Source: Clostridium peptidivorans
GTDB lineage: Bacteria; Bacillota; Clostridia; Clostridiales; Clostridiaceae
Length of the DNA stretch: 64,000 bases
NCBI RefSeq assembly: GCF_900205925.1
Contig: NZ_OAOD01000004.1
Location: 62,001 to 126,000 of the forward strand
Direction of reading: 5' to 3'
A model generated the notes under the pieces. It did not search any database. It worked only from the letters and a program-made list of their open reading frames with translations, and was not told the origin of the DNA. How positions within the stretch are numbered: position 1 is the stretch's first letter; each line of letters begins with the position of its first letter. Made by a program: the position numbers and the translations under genes. Of this stretch, positions 50,967 to 59,130 are shown piece after piece.

Positions 50967-51068
50967 ATGGAAGAAAATTTATCTACTAAAATAGTTGGCT
51001 TGAAAAATGGAGAAGCTTTTAATATAAACAGCAATGAAATAAAAAATGTGTGCACCGGGCTTAGTTAA
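50967..51068 (+). other. Short ORF of doubtful reality (33 aa)
   Basis: ATG to TAA encodes MEENLSTKIVGLKNGEAFNI and 13 more residues. It lacks a ribosome binding site, so it may be a decayed gene fragment. The rest of the 50723-51328 gap holds the MerR promoter, a terminator-like hairpin and a candidate promoter. Confidence 0.2.
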
Positions 51069-51118
51069 TGTATATTTTACTAAGTAGATATGATTTTAAG
51101 AATGAAAAAGTAATATTA

Positions 51119-51162
51119 TAAACGCTCTAAACTCTAAACTGAGATTAGAGCGTTTAATTTTA
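51119..51162. terminator. Hairpin terminator candidate upstream of cyclase operon
   Basis: AAACGCTCTAA/TTAGAGCGTTT is an 11-bp stem followed by AATTTTATAG. It may insulate the defence operon from upstream transcription. Confidence 0.5.
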
Positions 51163-51193
51163 TAGTATTTAAATTTCCATATTTTGAAGGATG

Positions 51194-51223
51194 TTGAGGT
51201 TATTTGTAGAATAATGGTATTAT
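51194..51223 (+). promoter_or_regulatory. Candidate promoter of cyclase-effector operon
   Basis: TTGAGG (51194-51199), an 18-base spacer and TATTAT (51218-51223), about 105 bases before the first start codon. Confidence 0.4.
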
Positions 51224-51328
51224 AGGAAGAGAAATTACATATTGTCAGTATTTCCATAATGCGTAATTCGAAAGACATAAGACTTTAATAATTATGAAAT
51301 ACCTTTAAGAAGGATAGTGAGATAAATA

Positions 51329-52762
51329 ATGAATAATGAAATAATAAAAAAAGAATTTGAAAATGCCAATTCAGCTATTGAATCAATATTATCAGTGGCA
51401 GTTGAGAGTATTGAATTGAGTGATAGTTTACCCATTTTAGATGAAATTCCAGATTCTAATAAAGTATTTAAAGGAAAACTGTCAGTATTATTTGTTGATA
51501 TGAGAAAATCAACGGATTTGACAGATGAAATAAAATCTAAAAAGATGGTCAAGGTATACCGCTCATTTATTCGATTAGTTATTCAAGCCATTCGCTATTC
51601 AGGTGGATTTTGTAGGCAGTTTGCAGGTGATGGTGTAATGGGCGTTTTTCAAGATATTACAGAGGGTGAAAACACGATTTCATCTGAGGTACAAGCAGTT
51701 AGAGCAGGAAGATATATTATAACTCTGATAGACTTTTGCTTAAATCCACTACTAAAACAGTATATGGATTTAACAATTTCTTGTGGAGTTGGTATATGTA
51801 CTGGTACAGTTATGATAACGAAGGTAGGCATGAGAGGGAAAGAGAGCGATAGTACCGCAGAAAATGAATTAGGTATTACATGGGTTGGTCCCACTACAAA
51901 CTATTCAAGTAGGCTCTGTAGCCTTGCACAAGCTGGAGAAATCTTTATAGATGAAGCTACATTTGAAAGGACTGAGAAAAGTAATGAAATATGGAAAAAA
52001 ACAACAAGAATCAAAGCGGATAAAGCTTATCATGGATATATTGCGCTAGATTATTATCTGTCACTTGATAAAGAAATTGAAGCCCAGCCTATTAGAGGAG
52101 AAGATAGAGTAGATGAGACTACATTTGTACAGGAAATCTTTGATGAAACTCAAGAAGAGGCATTAAGACTAATAGGAGAGATTTCTAAAATCTCTATTGA
52201 TTTTGGGAAAAAACTACAACAAATAACTGAAAAAGAAAAATTATTAAGCGAGAAACAAAAGACCCTTATAGAAAAGGAAAGGCTAGTAAAGCAAGTAGAA
52301 GCACAACTAGAAACAAGAAAAGCTACATTGAGTGATTGGGAAAGTCGTCTTAAGAATGAGGAACATTCTTTACATATTAATATTATAAAGAAAGCACATT
52401 GTAAAAAAGATTTCACTATTGAAATGGGGAAGGATTTTTGGAAATCTGAATTAGAATATGCGGGTATAACAGGAAAATTAATCGGGAAAAGTGAAACAGA
52501 AGTTAAAAAAGATGTATGTTATGCTTTAGTTAGCATTTATCAAGATTTACAAATGTGGAATGAGGCATATTTTGCATTATGCATACAAGCGGAGTATTAC
52601 TCATGGATACATGCCTTCACTATAGAGCAAATTGTTAATAATTCTAAAATGGGAACCACCATTAAAGAAATAATTGAAAAAAGATTACAAACTGCATTAT
52701 TTCCAGGCCTTGGAGAGGAATTGCTAAAAGGTCTAGATTTTTTGAAAAGGAGTGGATATTGA
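51329..52762 (+). CDS. Class III nucleotide cyclase with coiled coil (Pycsar-linked)
   Basis: A 477-aa cytoplasmic protein. Residues 48-215 form a class III cyclase domain: metal Asp D57 in LFVDMRKST, D101 in FAGDGVMG, and the transition-state pair N191 and R195 in TTNYSSRL, so it looks catalytically complete. A long charged coiled coil follows (about 270-345), then a helical domain to the end with no assignment. The TM effector gene starts 1 base after its stop. Described Pycsar cyclases make cCMP or cUMP after phage infection; whether this one makes a pyrimidine or purine cyclic nucleotide is unknown. A housekeeping adenylate cyclase is less likely given the effector next to it. Confidence 0.85.
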   Translation: MNNEIIKKEFENANSAIESILSVAVESIELSDSLPILDEIPDSNKVFKGKLSVLFVDMRKSTDLTDEIKSKKMVKVYRSFIRLVIQAIRYSGGFCRQFAGDGVMGVFQDITEGENTISSEVQAVRAGRYIITLIDFCLNPLLKQYMDLTISCGVGICTGTVMITKVGMRGKESDSTAENELGITWVGPTTNYSSRLCSLAQAGEIFIDEATFERTEKSNEIWKKTTRIKADKAYHGYIALDYYLSLDKEIEAQPIRGEDRVDETTFVQEIFDETQEEALRLIGEISKISIDFGKKLQQITEKEKLLSEKQKTLIEKERLVKQVEAQLETRKATLSDWESRLKNEEHSLHINIIKKAHCKKDFTIEMGKDFWKSELEYAGITGKLIGKSETEVKKDVCYALVSIYQDLQMWNEAYFALCIQAEYYSWIHAFTIEQIVNNSKMGTTIKEIIEKRLQTALFPGLGEELLKGLDFLKRSGY

Positions 52763-52763
52763 T

Positions 52764-53333
52764 ATGAATGGGGTTAATAATTTAAAAAAAATAGAAAAGG
52801 ATGATGCCATAAACATTTTAGATAGAACAATTGGGTTTGTTACTAACTGTGATAGTAAGGCTTCAGTTTTACTTGGTGTTTTTGGTGTACTATTGACAAT
52901 ACTTTTTTCAAGTGATGGAGTTACAGAACTTAAAAGTATAATTAAAATAGCGATAAGTGCTGGTACATGGTATGGAGTTCTATATTGCGTAATTTTAGTT
53001 TTTACATCAATTGTATTTTATTTTGGTATAGTTAAGCTGTTACAGGTGTTATTTCCAAAGATAGATTGTGATGAACTTAAACAAGAAGATTTAGAGTTAA
53101 ACTCGAACATATTTTTTGGAGGTATTTGTAAAAATTCTACATACAAGCAATATAAAGATAAAATGATGAAGTGTAATCAAGATGAGTATCTAAATGATAT
53201 TATCTCACAAATATATCTAAATTCAGTAATCTGTGATAGGAAATATAAAAATTTTAAGATTGGAGTAGTAGTAGCTCTTATAGGTTTTTTGAGCTTTATA
53301 GCAGTATGGGGAATTGGAATAATAGTATATTAG
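52764..53333 (+). CDS. Pycsar-type transmembrane effector
   Basis: A 189-aa membrane protein resembling Pycsar TM effectors (DUF5706-like). Near the N-terminus, NILDRTIGFVTNCDSKASVL (residues 17-36) matches the effector pattern of a helix with D-x-K-A leading into TM1 (about 36-50); a second TM segment lies at about 66-95 and a third at about 167-187, with a charged cytoplasmic part between. In described systems binding of cyclic CMP or UMP makes such proteins depolarise the membrane and abort infection. I chose ATG 52764 with AAAAGGAG upstream; the GTG at 52752 overlaps that site and the cyclase. It sits between two cyclase genes. Confidence 0.82.
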   Translation: MNGVNNLKKIEKDDAINILDRTIGFVTNCDSKASVLLGVFGVLLTILFSSDGVTELKSIIKIAISAGTWYGVLYCVILVFTSIVFYFGIVKLLQVLFPKIDCDELKQEDLELNSNIFFGGICKNSTYKQYKDKMMKCNQDEYLNDIISQIYLNSVICDRKYKNFKIGVVVALIGFLSFIAVWGIGIIVY

Positions 53334-53350
53334 AAAAGGGGGTATTTTAT

Positions 53351-54094
53351 ATGGTTGATTATGACTATAAAGCAGGAAAAAAGCGAGTTAAAGAAATATT
53401 GGACAATAAATTAGAGGTTATTGAAAAAGATAAAGTGCCATCAGACGAAGAGCTCACTTTTAATAATGGATATTATAGTTGGGTAACAGGTGTTTTTATA
53501 GATATTCGAGATTCTTCATCCCTGTTTTCAGATGAAGATAAAGAGAAGGTTTCAAAAATAATTAGAAGCTTTACATCAGAAATCATTGAGATTTTACGAG
53601 ATGATGATAATTTAAGAGAAATAGGTATTCGTGGCGATTGCGTATATGCAATATATACTACACCATACAAGAGTGATATATACGAGATGGCAAACAAGTC
53701 ATTTTATATTAATACTTATATGAAAATGCTGAATAAATTATTATCAGATAAAAAGTTTCCCACTGTTTCAGTAGGTATAGGTATTGCAACGGCTCAAGAG
53801 CTTGTGGTTAAGGCTGGTAGAAAAGATGTTGGAATTAATAGTAAAGTGTGGATTGGGGATGCCGTCACGAAAGCTTCTAATTTTTCGGCATTAGGTAGCA
53901 AAAATGGTCTTAGTGCAATTGTGTTTTCAAGTTGCAGTTATAATAATTTTATAGATGAATTGATTAGCAAAAGCGGCGAAAAAGCAAAGGATTGGTTTAC
54001 AAAACATTCAACTACAGAATATGGAACGTATTATGATGCAAATATCATTATTATAGGATTTAATGACTGGATTGATAATGGGATGAATGAATAA
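53351..54094 (+). CDS. Second nucleotide cyclase, PycC-like
   Basis: A 247-aa single-domain cyclase of the kind typical for Pycsar. Metal Asp D51 in GVFIDIRDSSSLF and D96 in IRGDCVYA are present. Where canonical class III cyclases have Asn and Arg (N-x3-R), this protein reads T173 and N177 in GDAVTKASNF, so its chemistry or substrate may differ or activity may be lost. Start ATG 53351 follows AAAGGGGGT 17 bases after the effector stop. As the third gene of the operon it makes a two-cyclase, one-effector arrangement. It could make the signal, set a threshold, or heterodimerise with the first cyclase (all inference). Confidence 0.85.
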   Translation: MVDYDYKAGKKRVKEILDNKLEVIEKDKVPSDEELTFNNGYYSWVTGVFIDIRDSSSLFSDEDKEKVSKIIRSFTSEIIEILRDDDNLREIGIRGDCVYAIYTTPYKSDIYEMANKSFYINTYMKMLNKLLSDKKFPTVSVGIGIATAQELVVKAGRKDVGINSKVWIGDAVTKASNFSALGSKNGLSAIVFSSCSYNNFIDELISKSGEKAKDWFTKHSTTEYGTYYDANIIIIGFNDWIDNGMNE

Positions 54095-54242
54095 ATATAT
54101 TTTAGTTTATCATTATCCATAAAACTTGACTTGTTGTGCTGAAAATAGGAAACTAAGTTATTCTCCCCATTAGGCTAATAATAGGAAGCTGATGTAGTCA
54201 CAAAAAACACCTGAATATTGAATAAGATTTGGGATAATGAAT

Positions 54243-54263
54243 GGTGAACCGTACCATAAGTAA
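54243..54263 (+). repeat. GGTGAACC repeat, copy 1
   Basis: GGTGAACCGTACCATAAGTA recurs at 56605 and 57663. A partial copy (CCGTATCATAAGTAA) lies at about 54325. Apart from these and a TATAAT at 54384-54389, the 54095-54428 gap shows no feature. Confidence 0.7.
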
Positions 54264-54428
54264 ATGAGGTTTTTAGTATTAGACATTGATTTTACTTGGC
54301 TAAGGCTATTTTTATTAATAAAAATACCGTATCATAAGTAATAAATGCTCAAATATAAAATAGTTATATTATTTAGAAAATGGTATAATAAAATTATTAT
54401 TTTATGAAATAAAACTAGGAGGGTTTAT

Positions 54429-56519
54429 ATGGGGATACAACCAACAAATGCTGGTATAGATTTTCAACAAAGAGTATCTGCATGGTTTATAATTTGTATG
54501 TTGTTTCAAGTAGATATTGAAAATGTACTGAATTTAAATATTAATAGTTCAATTAAGGATATTACATTTGAATCAAATGATAAAATTGATGATTTAGTTA
54601 TAACATCTAATAACAATAGAAAAATATATATGCAAATGAAACGTACCATTAACTTAAGTGAAAATGAAGGTAGTGAATTCTATAGTGTATGTCAACAATT
54701 TGTGAATCAATATTTACAAAACGATATTGATGATTTTGCATATATTCTAGTTACGAGTAAAAATTCTTCGAATAATATATCTGAAACTTTAAGAAGATTA
54801 CTTGAAGGTATTAGGACAGCAAATAGTTTTTTAATTACTAAGGAGTTTAATAAAAACGAACAAGATGTATTTAGAAAAATTGATAGAGTAATAAAGCAAA
54901 TATATTTAAATAGTACAGGTAAAGAAATAACAGAAAAAAATTTATTAGAGATATTAAAAAAAACACATGTAGAGATATTTGATATAGAAAATGGGCAGAG
55001 TTATGAAAAAGTTGTAAAATTGTATTTATATAATAAAATCAACGTAGATGTAAATTTGTTTTGGAGTTTTATGATTAAAATGGCCTTACAGTTAGCATCT
55101 GGTAGACAGACACTTAATAAGAAGTATTTAGATGAAAAATTTGAAGACTATTTAAAAAAACATAAAGAAAGTAATGGTAGTAATGAATTAATTAGTATGA
55201 TAGGGCAGTTTGATTCACTGGAAGTAAGAAAAGATTATATTTTAGCTCTACAGAACCAACAAATAGATTTACTTTTTAATTTAAAAAATGAAATTCAAGA
55301 TAATAATAAACTATATATTATAGAATTGTTCAGATTTAATGAAACTGGTAAAAAAGAATTAAGATATGAAGAACCTTATTTTTTAACATTAACCAATGGA
55401 ATTAAATTAGAATTGGTTTATAGAAGTGCCACAGAACAAGGAATTGAGAGATTTATTTCAAGTAAAGAGTATAAAGATAGGTTTGAAGAATATGCTGTAG
55501 TTTATATCGGAAGCAATGATAGTGATGATGAAAATCAATTTGAAAAAATACATAATGATTTACTTTTGAAGTACCTTAATGAAAAAAGTAATTGTTTATG
55601 TTCTAATTGTGGTAAAGCAATTTTTCAAGAAGACTCTTTGTTAATTGAAATTGATAATGATAATTGTGAAGCAGATATTGGTATGATACATAAGGAGTGT
55701 TTAATACCTGTAAATAGAGTGCTTGGAATAGCAAAAATGCCATCCGTTAGAGATTATAAATTTTTGAAAAATTTTGATGTAAATTTGTGGATAAAGGAAA
55801 TTAAAGACGGACAGTTTTGTTATAACGGTGCAAGAATATTAAATCAATCAATTAATCCACTTGTAGTGGAAACTGATACTAATTTATTGTTGGGTAGTTA
55901 TTGTATTAAAACATTATTAGAAGATGGAACATATAAATTTGCTACTAGAAGAGGAAACATAGATAGAGTTAGTAAAAAAGATGCAGAGGATTTTGCAAAT
56001 GAATTAAATGAAAATATAAAAACTGGGCAAATAGAAAAAAATCCTATTTGCTATTCAAGTAAAAGTTTTATTTTTGGTAGTTACACTACACTTGTAAGTC
56101 AACTAGGTGGCACAGAAGAATATATTGAATGTAAAAAATCAGAGGTAGTGAAATATAATGAATCTATAGCTAAGTTGCATAATAAATGCAAAAATTTCTA
56201 TACCCCATTAATATACTTAGTAATTGATGAAAAACCATTGATAGTCAGTGACATATTTCCTTTATTTACAAATCCGCTTGAGCTTAATTTATATTTAGAT
56301 AATTTTGAAAAAGTTAATATTAAGATTAAGGAATATCAAGTTGCTATTATTAGAGATGATAAAGAGTTTTGTTTAACAATAATGAACTTAATAAATAAAG
56401 GTATACGACCTATAATTGATATTAAATTTGGAAAGAACAATGAAATTATCCAAGGATATGTTGTACATACTATGTATGAAATGATGTTAATGCATAAAAT
56501 GAAAATGCAGAAACATTAA
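54429..56519 (+). CDS. Large putative defence nuclease: PD-(D/E)XK-like N-terminus and zinc-binding motif
   Basis: A 696-aa soluble protein of no named family that I recognise. The N-terminus has NAGIDFQQRV (residues 7-16), then E48 in TFESN, D54-D55 in IDDLVI and Q69-M70-K71 in YMQMKR. This D-x13-QxK layout is seen in PD-(D/E)XK nucleases of defence proteins such as Cap4/DUF4297. In the middle is C391-x2-C394...H421-x2-C424 (also C389 and C413), a likely zinc finger or treble clef. The C-terminal 200 residues are mixed and unassigned. It has its own AGGAGGGTTT site and TATAAT, follows the Pycsar-like operon, and is AT-rich. A nuclease or substrate-binding role in phage defence is the best inference. 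Confidence 0.6.
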   Translation: MGIQPTNAGIDFQQRVSAWFIICMLFQVDIENVLNLNINSSIKDITFESNDKIDDLVITSNNNRKIYMQMKRTINLSENEGSEFYSVCQQFVNQYLQNDIDDFAYILVTSKNSSNNISETLRRLLEGIRTANSFLITKEFNKNEQDVFRKIDRVIKQIYLNSTGKEITEKNLLEILKKTHVEIFDIENGQSYEKVVKLYLYNKINVDVNLFWSFMIKMALQLASGRQTLNKKYLDEKFEDYLKKHKESNGSNELISMIGQFDSLEVRKDYILALQNQQIDLLFNLKNEIQDNNKLYIIELFRFNETGKKELRYEEPYFLTLTNGIKLELVYRSATEQGIERFISSKEYKDRFEEYAVVYIGSNDSDDENQFEKIHNDLLLKYLNEKSNCLCSNCGKAIFQEDSLLIEIDNDNCEADIGMIHKECLIPVNRVLGIAKMPSVRDYKFLKNFDVNLWIKEIKDGQFCYNGARILNQSINPLVVETDTNLLLGSYCIKTLLEDGTYKFATRRGNIDRVSKKDAEDFANELNENIKTGQIEKNPICYSSKSFIFGSYTTLVSQLGGTEEYIECKKSEVVKYNESIAKLHNKCKNFYTPLIYLVIDEKPLIVSDIFPLFTNPLELNLYLDNFEKVNIKIKEYQVAIIRDDKEFCLTIMNLINKGIRPIIDIKFGKNNEIIQGYVVHTMYEMMLMHKMKMQKH

Positions 56520-56595
56520 GGTATATTTATAATACAAAAAGAAATTATACATGAAGAAATGATATCTAAATATTAATCGTAAAAACCTCACTTAG

Positions 56596-56637
56596 TGCCG
56601 ATACGGTGAACCGTACCACAAGTAACGGCGGTTTTTT
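56596..56637 (+). terminator. Terminator after nuclease gene, containing GGTGAACC repeat copy 2
   Basis: GCCG...CGGC closes an outer stem, with ACGGT/ACCGT inside, followed by GGTTTTTTAG. The repeat GGTGAACCGTACCACAAGTA (56605-56624) makes up most of it, so this repeat family may be terminator-derived. Confidence 0.65.
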
Positions 56638-56716
56638 AGTTATAAATTGAAACGGTAGAATTCTGAATATGCTAGTTTATAAGATAAGATCATATTATTC
56701 TTAAGGAGAAGATTAT

Positions 56717-57577
56717 ATGAAAATTTCACGTGAATGCATTCACTGTCTTGCTAGACAAGCAGTAGAAATAGCTGAAGAAGCGACAAGTAATGTATCAATG
56801 CAAGAAGATATAATAAAAAGGTCTTTGAAAGAATTAGGAGAAATGGACTTCAATGAAACAGCACCTGAAATAGCTTTTAGGATGCATCAACATGCTAAGA
56901 ATATTACTGGTGTTAATGATCCGTATTCAAGATTAAAGGAACAGTACAATGAAATTGCTAAGGAGATTTATGAGAGAATTACTGAAGAAAAATGGTTGGA
57001 TAAGGCAGAAGATCGCTTCGATATGGCTTGTAGGCTGGCTATTGCAGGAAATATTATAGATTTTTCAGTTGGACTAAAGCTAGAGCAGTTAGATATTGTT
57101 AAGTCTGTTGAGGAAAGTATCAAACATGATATTTTTGGTACTGGAATAACTGCTCTACGAGAAGCAGTAGAAAAGTCCAAGTATATTATGTATATTGCTG
57201 ACAATTCTGGTGAAATCATATTTGATAAATTTCTATTAGAGAATCTTCCAGTAAACAAGGTTACTTATGTGGTAAAGGGAGGTCCAATAGTTAATGATGC
57301 AACTATGCACGACGCAATAAGTACAGGTGTTGTAGACTTAGTAAAAGTTATTGACAATGGGCATTCAGCACAAGGGACGATATTAAAAGATTGCTCAAGT
57401 ACATTTAAGAGTGAATTTAGTAAAGCAGATCTTATTATAAGTAAAGGACAAGCGAATTTTGAGACATTGAGTGATATTAAAGATAAGACTATATTTTATC
57501 TATTGCGAGCAAAATGCAGTTCAGTTGCTTCTGCTATCGGTTGTAAACGAATGGACTATGTGCTTACAAGTTACTAG
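56717..57577 (+). CDS. DUF89/ARMT1-like damage-control phosphatase
   Basis: A 286-aa member of the DUF89 family of metal-dependent damage-control phosphatases, which dephosphorylate harmful phosphometabolites. It is of the short prokaryotic subtype that begins with CIHCLARQA (C7-x2-C10, possible metal ligands). The active-site motifs are IADNSGEIIFD near residue 161, VKGGPIVNDAT near residue 186 and SKGQANFETL near residue 244. AAGGAGAAG precedes the start. It probably has no link to the defence genes beside it. Confidence 0.88.
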   Translation: MKISRECIHCLARQAVEIAEEATSNVSMQEDIIKRSLKELGEMDFNETAPEIAFRMHQHAKNITGVNDPYSRLKEQYNEIAKEIYERITEEKWLDKAEDRFDMACRLAIAGNIIDFSVGLKLEQLDIVKSVEESIKHDIFGTGITALREAVEKSKYIMYIADNSGEIIFDKFLLENLPVNKVTYVVKGGPIVNDATMHDAISTGVVDLVKVIDNGHSAQGTILKDCSSTFKSEFSKADLIISKGQANFETLSDIKDKTIFYLLRAKCSSVASAIGCKRMDYVLTSY

Positions 57578-57662
57578 AGTAAATTTCTTAATTAGATGCT
57601 TTAGATATGATATCAGGTACAGCACTTAAATACTTATTTTAAAACCGCCGATACTTATAGTG

Positions 57663-57683
57663 AGGTGAACCTTATCACAAGTA
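57663..57683 (+). repeat. GGTGAACC repeat, copy 3
   Basis: AACCGCCGATAC (from 57643) then GGTGAACCTTATCACAAGTA; the same as the 56596 terminator but with the flanking modules rearranged and no T tract. The remainder of 57578-57832 shows no feature. Confidence 0.65.
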
Positions 57684-57832
57684 AAGTTAATTATTTTATT
57701 ATGATTACAACTTCTAATTATCCATATAATGCCTATAAGGTTCGTTGATTATAGATCTAAGGTATTTGAGTATTGTATATGCAAGTGTGAAATAGAGAAC
57801 GCTTAAATAAACATTAAAAGAGAGTGAAAATA

Positions 57833-57943
57833 ATGGATGTCAGAATAAGAAAAGCAACTTTGAAAGATATAAATACGATTAGCAAAATATATGCTTTAAG
57901 TTGGAAGTCTGCCTATAATAAAAATATACATAAATCACTTTAG
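57833..57943 (+). pseudogene. Truncated GNAT acetyltransferase
   Basis: The 36-codon ORF MDVRIRKATLKDINTISKIY followed by ALSWKSAY matches the first beta strand and helix of GNAT N-acetyltransferases, which are normally about 150-170 aa. It ends in an early stop, and no in-frame remainder of a GNAT fold is visible before the next gene. A good RBS-like AAGAGAG is present. It is most likely a decayed gene. Confidence 0.6.
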
Positions 57944-57977
57944 AATCATATATATAAGTTAAGGGGAGGTGCACAAA

Positions 57978-58190
57978 ATGGAAAAGAAGCAGTATATCTG
58001 TCCAAAGTGCGGTAACAATGAATATGAAGCAGATCAATTTCAAGCAACGGGAGGAAATTTTGCAAAGATATTTGATGTACAGAATAAGAAATTTACTACT
58101 ATTAGTTGTAAAAGATGTGGGTATACAGAATTGTATAAAACACGGTCTTCAGATGGATGGAATGTCTTAGATTTCCTTATAGGTAACTAG
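57978..58190 (+). CDS. Zinc-ribbon protein (DUF2082 type)
   Basis: A 70-aa zinc-ribbon protein with two CxxC knuckles, CPKCGN near residues 8-13 and CKRCGYTELYK near residues 45-55, and the FDVQNKKFTTISC strand between them. This matches the short DUF2082 nucleic-acid-binding zinc ribbons. I chose ATG 57978 with GGGGAGGTG upstream; the in-frame GTG at 57969 is part of that site. Function unknown. Confidence 0.85.
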   Translation: MEKKQYICPKCGNNEYEADQFQATGGNFAKIFDVQNKKFTTISCKRCGYTELYKTRSSDGWNVLDFLIGN

Positions 58191-58206
58191 CCTAAATTTA
58201 ATACTT

Positions 58207-58250
58207 AAAAATAGTAGCTATCAATTTGCGGTTGGAGCTGCTATTTTTTT
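58207..58250 (+). terminator. Terminator after zinc-ribbon gene
   Basis: AAATAGTAGCT and AGCTGCTATTT arms around a 16-base loop, then T7. Confidence 0.78.
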
Positions 58251-58438
58251 GAGATTTTTTCTATAAGCAACACTATTAATAATAAACTAATAATTTAAAA
58301 ATATAGTAATTCAATATATTGGGATTATAATCATAATTGGTATATAATATTAATACGAACTTATATAATGAAGCGTCATAACAGTAATATATTACGAAGT
58401 TATAATGAATTGATACTTAAATTATAAAGGGTGATTTT

Positions 58439-58900
58439 ATGGAGGATATTAAAAAATTAATAAAAGATTTAGACTGGAATAAACCTGAAGATATAACACA
58501 TAGGGCAATGAAAGAACTATTTAAAGTCAATGAAGAAGAAGCAATATTATTAGCAGATCAATCAAATGACTCATGTAGCAAATGTTGTTGGTATAATGCA
58601 TCGATAATATTAAAAGAAATAGGTTATCCAAGAAATAGACTAACGCTACCTTATTTGATGAGTTGGTTTCAAGATGTTAATTGGCCAGGTGTTCCCAAAA
58701 TTATAGAACTGCTTAAAGGCATAGATATAGAAATTTTAATACCACATATAAAATACGCCATGGAGAAAGCATTGAAGGAAGAAGATGATTTTTGGGCATT
58801 TGGTATCTTACGCCTATTAGATGAACTGAATATACCTAGCTCTAATTTTAAAGAAAATGGCCTTTTTAATCAGTTGGTTAAATTATCACAAGTGGAATAA
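58439..58900 (+). CDS. DUF5071 domain protein
   Basis: A 153-aa soluble, mostly helical protein with MSWFQDVNWPGVPKIIELL (residues 80-98), the typical core of DUF5071. Helical repeat-like (HEAT-type) packing is likely. A small cysteine cluster SCSKCCWYN is at 45-53. AAGGGTGA precedes the ATG. Members are often in toxin-immunity or stress contexts, but no toxin gene is adjacent, so function is left open. Confidence 0.75.
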   Translation: MEDIKKLIKDLDWNKPEDITHRAMKELFKVNEEEAILLADQSNDSCSKCCWYNASIILKEIGYPRNRLTLPYLMSWFQDVNWPGVPKIIELLKGIDIEILIPHIKYAMEKALKEEDDFWAFGILRLLDELNIPSSNFKENGLFNQLVKLSQVE

Positions 58901-59007
58901 TATTGGTTCGTAATGTTAAAATCTTGCGACACAAGAATAAGATATTGTGAATTTCTTAAATGAACTCCAAAACAAAAAATATTAAAATTTTAACATTACT
59001 AATTAAT

Positions 59008-59033
59008 AAAGGGTTGATTGAATCAACCCTTTT
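59008..59033. terminator. Bidirectional terminator between DUF5071 and LysR genes
   Basis: AAAGGGTTGATT/AATCAACCCTTTT with a one-base centre; A and T tracts on both sides serve the convergent genes. Confidence 0.7.
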
Positions 59034-59130
59034 AAATGATAGGTTATAAAATATAATATTTAATCACTTTGCTTAAGAGAGAGAATACATAAACTTGTTT
59101 ACACTCTAATAATAAAATTTTGACAAGCTA

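Noticed and set aside
50967..51068. 33-codon ORF before the cyclase operon as a toxin or leader gene
   Set aside because: No ribosome binding site and no recognisable pattern; listed only as a doubtful ORF.
54095..54428. Possible attachment sites of an integrated element around the defence genes
   Set aside because: No integrase, no tRNA gene and no matching long direct repeats were found; only the short GGTGAACC repeats are present.
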